Assembly: GCF_030658505.1 (NCBI RefSeq)
Contig: NZ_JAUTXR010000149.1
Location: 56,524 to 120,523 of the forward strand
Direction: 5' to 3'
Source of the DNA: Stenotrophomonas raiganjensis (SeqCode)
Lineage (GTDB): Bacteria; Pseudomonadota; Gammaproteobacteria; Xanthomonadales; Xanthomonadaceae
Length of the DNA: 64,000 nt
The position numbers and the translations under genes are program-made. The notes below the pieces were generated by a model, which saw nothing but the letters and a program-made list of their open reading frames with translations, searched no databases and was not told the DNA's origin. The number at the start of each line of letters is the position of its first letter. Position 1 is the first letter of the stretch. This document shows, piece by piece, positions 61,806 through 64,000 of the stretch.

Positions 61806-62609
61806 ATGGAAGAAACGGCGCGTGTTGTCGCAAGTCCCTGCATCGGAGTGTGCACGCTGGATCCGCACCGGCAGTGCACCGGCTGCGGGCGCCATATCGA
61901 TGAGATCGCACGGTGGTCGTCAATGAGCAACGACGAGCGCAGCCGGATCCTGCATCGCGTGCAACCGCTGCGCGAGCAATTGCAGCAATCACTACGCGGA
62001 TCGCTGGCCGACCACGAGCGCTTGATGCGCGCGTTGCACCCCCTGGCCGAACCGCCGGCGGGCGACGGCTGGAACCGCAGCGAACTGATCGACCTGCTGC
62101 CGCCCGGGCCTGCGGTGGAAGCCGCGGTGCTGGCGGGCATCGTGCCGCGCGCCACGGGTGCGCAGGTAATCCTTACCCGGCGCACCGAAACGCTGCGCAC
62201 GCATGGTGGCCAGGTCGGGTTCCCCGGTGGCCGCACCGAACCCGATGACCGCGACGCGCTTGCGGCCGCTCTGCGCGAGAGCCAGGAAGAAATCGCACTG
62301 GCACCGGGCCAGGTGCAGGCACTGGGCTATCTCGATCCCTTCGTGACCATCACCGGCTACCGGGTCACGCCGGTGGTGGCGGTGGTCGATCCGGATTTCG
62401 TGCCGGTGCCGCAGCCCAGCGAAGTGGCCGAAGTGTTCGAGGTGCCGCTGGACTACCTGATGGCCGCCGACAACCTGCGCCAGGTCGAAATCAATCATCG
62501 CGGCCGCATCCGCCACGTCCTCGAATACGGCTGGCCCGGGCAGCGTATCTGGGGTGCGACCGCCGCCATCCTCTACAACCTGCGTCGCCGCCTGGAGCAA
62601 GTGCAATGA
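61806..62609 (+). CDS. DUF1289-Nudix fusion, probable CoA pyrophosphatase
   Basis: A 267-residue protein joining two usually separate units in one frame. Residues about 9-60 are a DUF1289 domain: SPCIGVCTLDPHRQCTGCGRHIDEIARW, with four Cys that could bind metal or an iron-sulfur cluster. Residues about 95-265 are a Nudix hydrolase of the NudL type: ILTRRTETLRTHGGQVGFPGG, then DALAAALRESQEEIAL, which is the CoA-pyrophosphatase variant of the Nudix box with its preceding UPF0035 motif. It would cut CoA to 3'-phosphoadenylate and 4'-phosphopantetheine. The start at ATG 61806 precedes the DUF1289 part. The next gene overlaps as ATGA. Confidence 0.85.
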   Translation: MEETARVVASPCIGVCTLDPHRQCTGCGRHIDEIARWSSMSNDERSRILHRVQPLREQLQQSLRGSLADHERLMRALHPLAEPPAGDGWNRSELIDLLPPGPAVEAAVLAGIVPRATGAQVILTRRTETLRTHGGQVGFPGGRTEPDDRDALAAALRESQEEIALAPGQVQALGYLDPFVTITGYRVTPVVAVVDPDFVPVPQPSEVAEVFEVPLDYLMAADNLRQVEINHRGRIRHVLEYGWPGQRIWGATAAILYNLRRRLEQVQ

Positions 62610-63508
62610 AGCCGATCGATCCGCCGTGGACCACTCTGGTCGATGTCGCCACCCTGGCCGCTGCATTGGGCGAAGGCGTACGCGTGGTCGACGCGCGTGC
62701 CACCGCCAGCACCGTCGTGCGCGTGGTCGATGCGCGTTCCGCGCTGGCCGATCCGCAGGCGGGAAGCAGCCAGTATCTGGCAGGTCATATCCCGGGTGCG
62801 GTATATGCCGATCTGAATCGTGACCTGTCTGATCTGTCGCGCGTCGGCCATGGTCGCCATCCACTGCCGGACAGCGATGCTTTTGCCGCGAAGCTGGGGC
62901 AGTGGGGTATCGGCCCCGACACCCAGGTGGTGGTCTACGATGGCAGCGACGGCAGCATGGCCGCCTCGCGCCTGTGGTGGCTGCTGCGACTGATTGGCCA
63001 CCACAAGGTGGCCGTGCTCGACGGCGGTGTCGCAGCCTGGCAGGCCGCCGGTCACGCGCTGGAAAGCGGTCAGAGCGACGTGGCGGTGCTGCCGGCCTAT
63101 CCGGGCCGTTTCGACAGCACCCAGATCGCCAGCGCCGATGAAATCACCGCGCGGCTGAAGCATGCGCCGGGCTGGCTGGTCGACGCACGCGCGGGCGAAC
63201 GTTTCCGCGGCGAAGTGGAGCCCCTCGACCCGGTGGCCGGCCACGTGCCGGGCGCGGTCAACCGCCCGTTCGCATTGAACGTACTCGACGGCCACCTGCG
63301 CGACCCACAGGAGCTGCGTGCCGAACTGCAGGGCGTGATCGGCAACCGCGATCCAGAACAGGTGGTGCTGATGTGCGGCTCCGGCGTGACCGCCTGCCAC
63401 CTGCTGCTGGCGATGGAAAGCGCAGGCCTGAGCGGCGCACGCATCTACGCCGACTCCTGGAGCGGCTGGGTGAGCGACAGCAGCCGCCCGGTGGCCACCG
63501 GCGCCTGA
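62606..63508 (+). CDS. 3-mercaptopyruvate-type sulfurtransferase
   Basis: A 300-residue two-domain rhodanese. The N-terminal inactive domain includes HIPGAVYADLNRDLSD and VVVYDGSDGSMAASRLWWLLRLIGHHKVAVLDGGVAAW; the C-terminal domain carries active-site Cys257 in CGSGVTA, the loop typical of 3-mercaptopyruvate sulfurtransferases (rhodaneses proper have CRKGVT). Near the start VRVVDAR occurs twice, 15 residues apart, from a 45-bp near-duplication at the DNA level (about 62680 and 62725). Translationally coupled to the Nudix gene. Confidence 0.9.
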   Translation: MKPIDPPWTTLVDVATLAAALGEGVRVVDARATASTVVRVVDARSALADPQAGSSQYLAGHIPGAVYADLNRDLSDLSRVGHGRHPLPDSDAFAAKLGQWGIGPDTQVVVYDGSDGSMAASRLWWLLRLIGHHKVAVLDGGVAAWQAAGHALESGQSDVAVLPAYPGRFDSTQIASADEITARLKHAPGWLVDARAGERFRGEVEPLDPVAGHVPGAVNRPFALNVLDGHLRDPQELRAELQGVIGNRDPEQVVLMCGSGVTACHLLLAMESAGLSGARIYADSWSGWVSDSSRPVATGA

Positions 63509-63671
63509 CTCTATCGTCTTGATTTCCACGCAAAGAGCAGTCGAGCGCGGAGCCTCTCCAGAGCCGAGCGGCCGGCTCCACGCGCATGGCGATGCGTTCA
63601 AATCATCGGCGCCCGCAGGTCATGGAACGCGGCTCGACTCTACAAAAGCCCGTTCCGATCGATTTGACGTT

Positions 63672-63716
63672 CATCCACGCATAGCGTGGATGAACGGTGT
63701 CGACCAAGGTCGACAC
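63672..63716. repeat. SMAG-type palindromes
   Basis: CATCCACGCATAGCGTGGATG (63672-63692) followed by GTGTCGACCAAGGTCGACAC (63697-63716), the same order of stem types as at 1919-1983 and 47149-47213. Confidence 0.7.
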
Positions 63717-63744
63717 CTGCCAACAGCGGCAGATATCTGTCGAA

Positions 63745-63890
63745 GGCGGGGTGGGTCCGGTTGCGGGGGCGTGAGCCGCATGGATGCCGGAGGGCGTCAG
63801 GCCGGGCTGCACCCTGCACCCGCGGAGGCCAGAGCAACAACAACAGCGGGCTTTCTGGTGAGGGCGGGGTGGGTCCGGTTGCGGGGGACG
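63745..63890. repeat. direct repeat of a GC-rich 25-bp element
   Basis: GGCGGGGTGGGTCCGGTTGC followed by GGGGG occurs at about 63748-63772 and again at about 63864-63888, 116 bp apart. The core GGGTGGGT resembles the arms of the long inverted repeat at 47329-47432. Confidence 0.65.
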
Positions 63891-64000
63891 CTGCAAGTAC
63901 CCCTCCGGGGCCCGGCCAAGCCGCTGGCGGCTGTGCGTTCGGGCGCTTGCGAAGCAGTGCTTCGCAAGCAAAGCGCCCTCACCCATGTAAGCTCGGTCGC

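Larger units (their letters stand above)
63509..64000. other. repeat-rich region without recognised genes
   Basis: No supported gene in these 492 bp. Contents: a degenerate SMAG pair ending CTAC at 63643; the ATCCACGC palindrome (63672-63691) and a GTGTCGACC/GGTCGACAC hairpin (63697-63716); and two direct copies of a GGCGGGGTGGGTCCGGTTGC element (about 63748 and 63864). The last bases may be the approach to a gene outside the window. Confidence 0.6.

Overview
This 64-kb window is GC-rich chromosomal DNA of a gammaproteobacterium, almost certainly Stenotrophomonas (S. maltophilia complex). The reasons are the close-packed high-GC genes, the many short palindromes with a GTAG head (the SMAG family of REP-like elements known from S. 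maltophilia), and gene sets described in that species (an EmrRCAB-type pump and a MacABC-type pump beside a two-component system). No phage, insertion sequence, CRISPR array or rRNA gene was seen. The species assignment is made from memory, not from a search.

Layout. 1-0.6 kb: 3' part missing rpsB, with its promoter overlapping the end of a fimbrial operon. 0.86-6.7 kb (minus): an archaic (Csu-like, spore-coat-U type) chaperone-usher pilus operon. 6.9-13.8 kb (plus): map, glnD, dapD (with a histone-H1-like Lys/Ala tail), a hypothetical gene, an ArsC-like gene and dapE, i.e. protein maturation, nitrogen signalling and lysine/diaminopimelate synthesis. 13.9-18.4 kb: a Sel1-repeat lipoprotein, then asnB preceded by an Asn-rich leader peptide and an attenuator, then a CPA2 antiporter. 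18.5-24 kb: penicillin-acylase-like hydrolase, a ferritin of the bacterioferritin family without the haem ligand, and parC. 24-29.8 kb: AraC regulator diverging from emrR-emrC-emrA-emrB. 29.9-32.8 kb: zinc-ribbon membrane protein, three identical tRNA-Leu(CAG) genes, a LysR regulator and a TauE/SafE permease. 33-36.8 kb: rnr, a GFA-type protein, rlmB. 37-47.1 kb: macC-macB-macA diverging from a response regulator/sensor kinase pair, then a large propeller-type diguanylate cyclase. 47.5-50.8 kb (minus): rnt, then a four-gene RiPP operon in which an EGKCG-repeat precursor (HvfA/bufferin-like) is followed by its DUF692 multinuclear-iron oxidase, its partner protein and a DoxX protein. 51-58.9 kb: a complete phosphate regulon block, phoU-pstB-pstA-pstC-pstS and a second pstS (minus), diverging from a porin with a good Pho box. 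58.9-63.5 kb: nth, a small hypothetical, an enoyl-CoA hydratase, an FKBP-like protein, a DUF1289-Nudix fusion and a 3-mercaptopyruvate sulfurtransferase. The last 0.5 kb is repeat-rich and non-coding.

The two systems most worth following are (1) an apparent ribosome-mediated transcription attenuator for asparagine synthetase: a 33-residue leader with eight Asn codons, a perfect 12-nt antiterminator pairing and a terminator with eight T residues; and (2) the EGKCG-repeat copper-type RiPP operon. Smaller leads are a perfect inverted repeat in front of emrR, paired Pho boxes, a ferritin with Thr in place of haem-ligand Met52, the DapD tail, and SMAG elements that supply stop codons.
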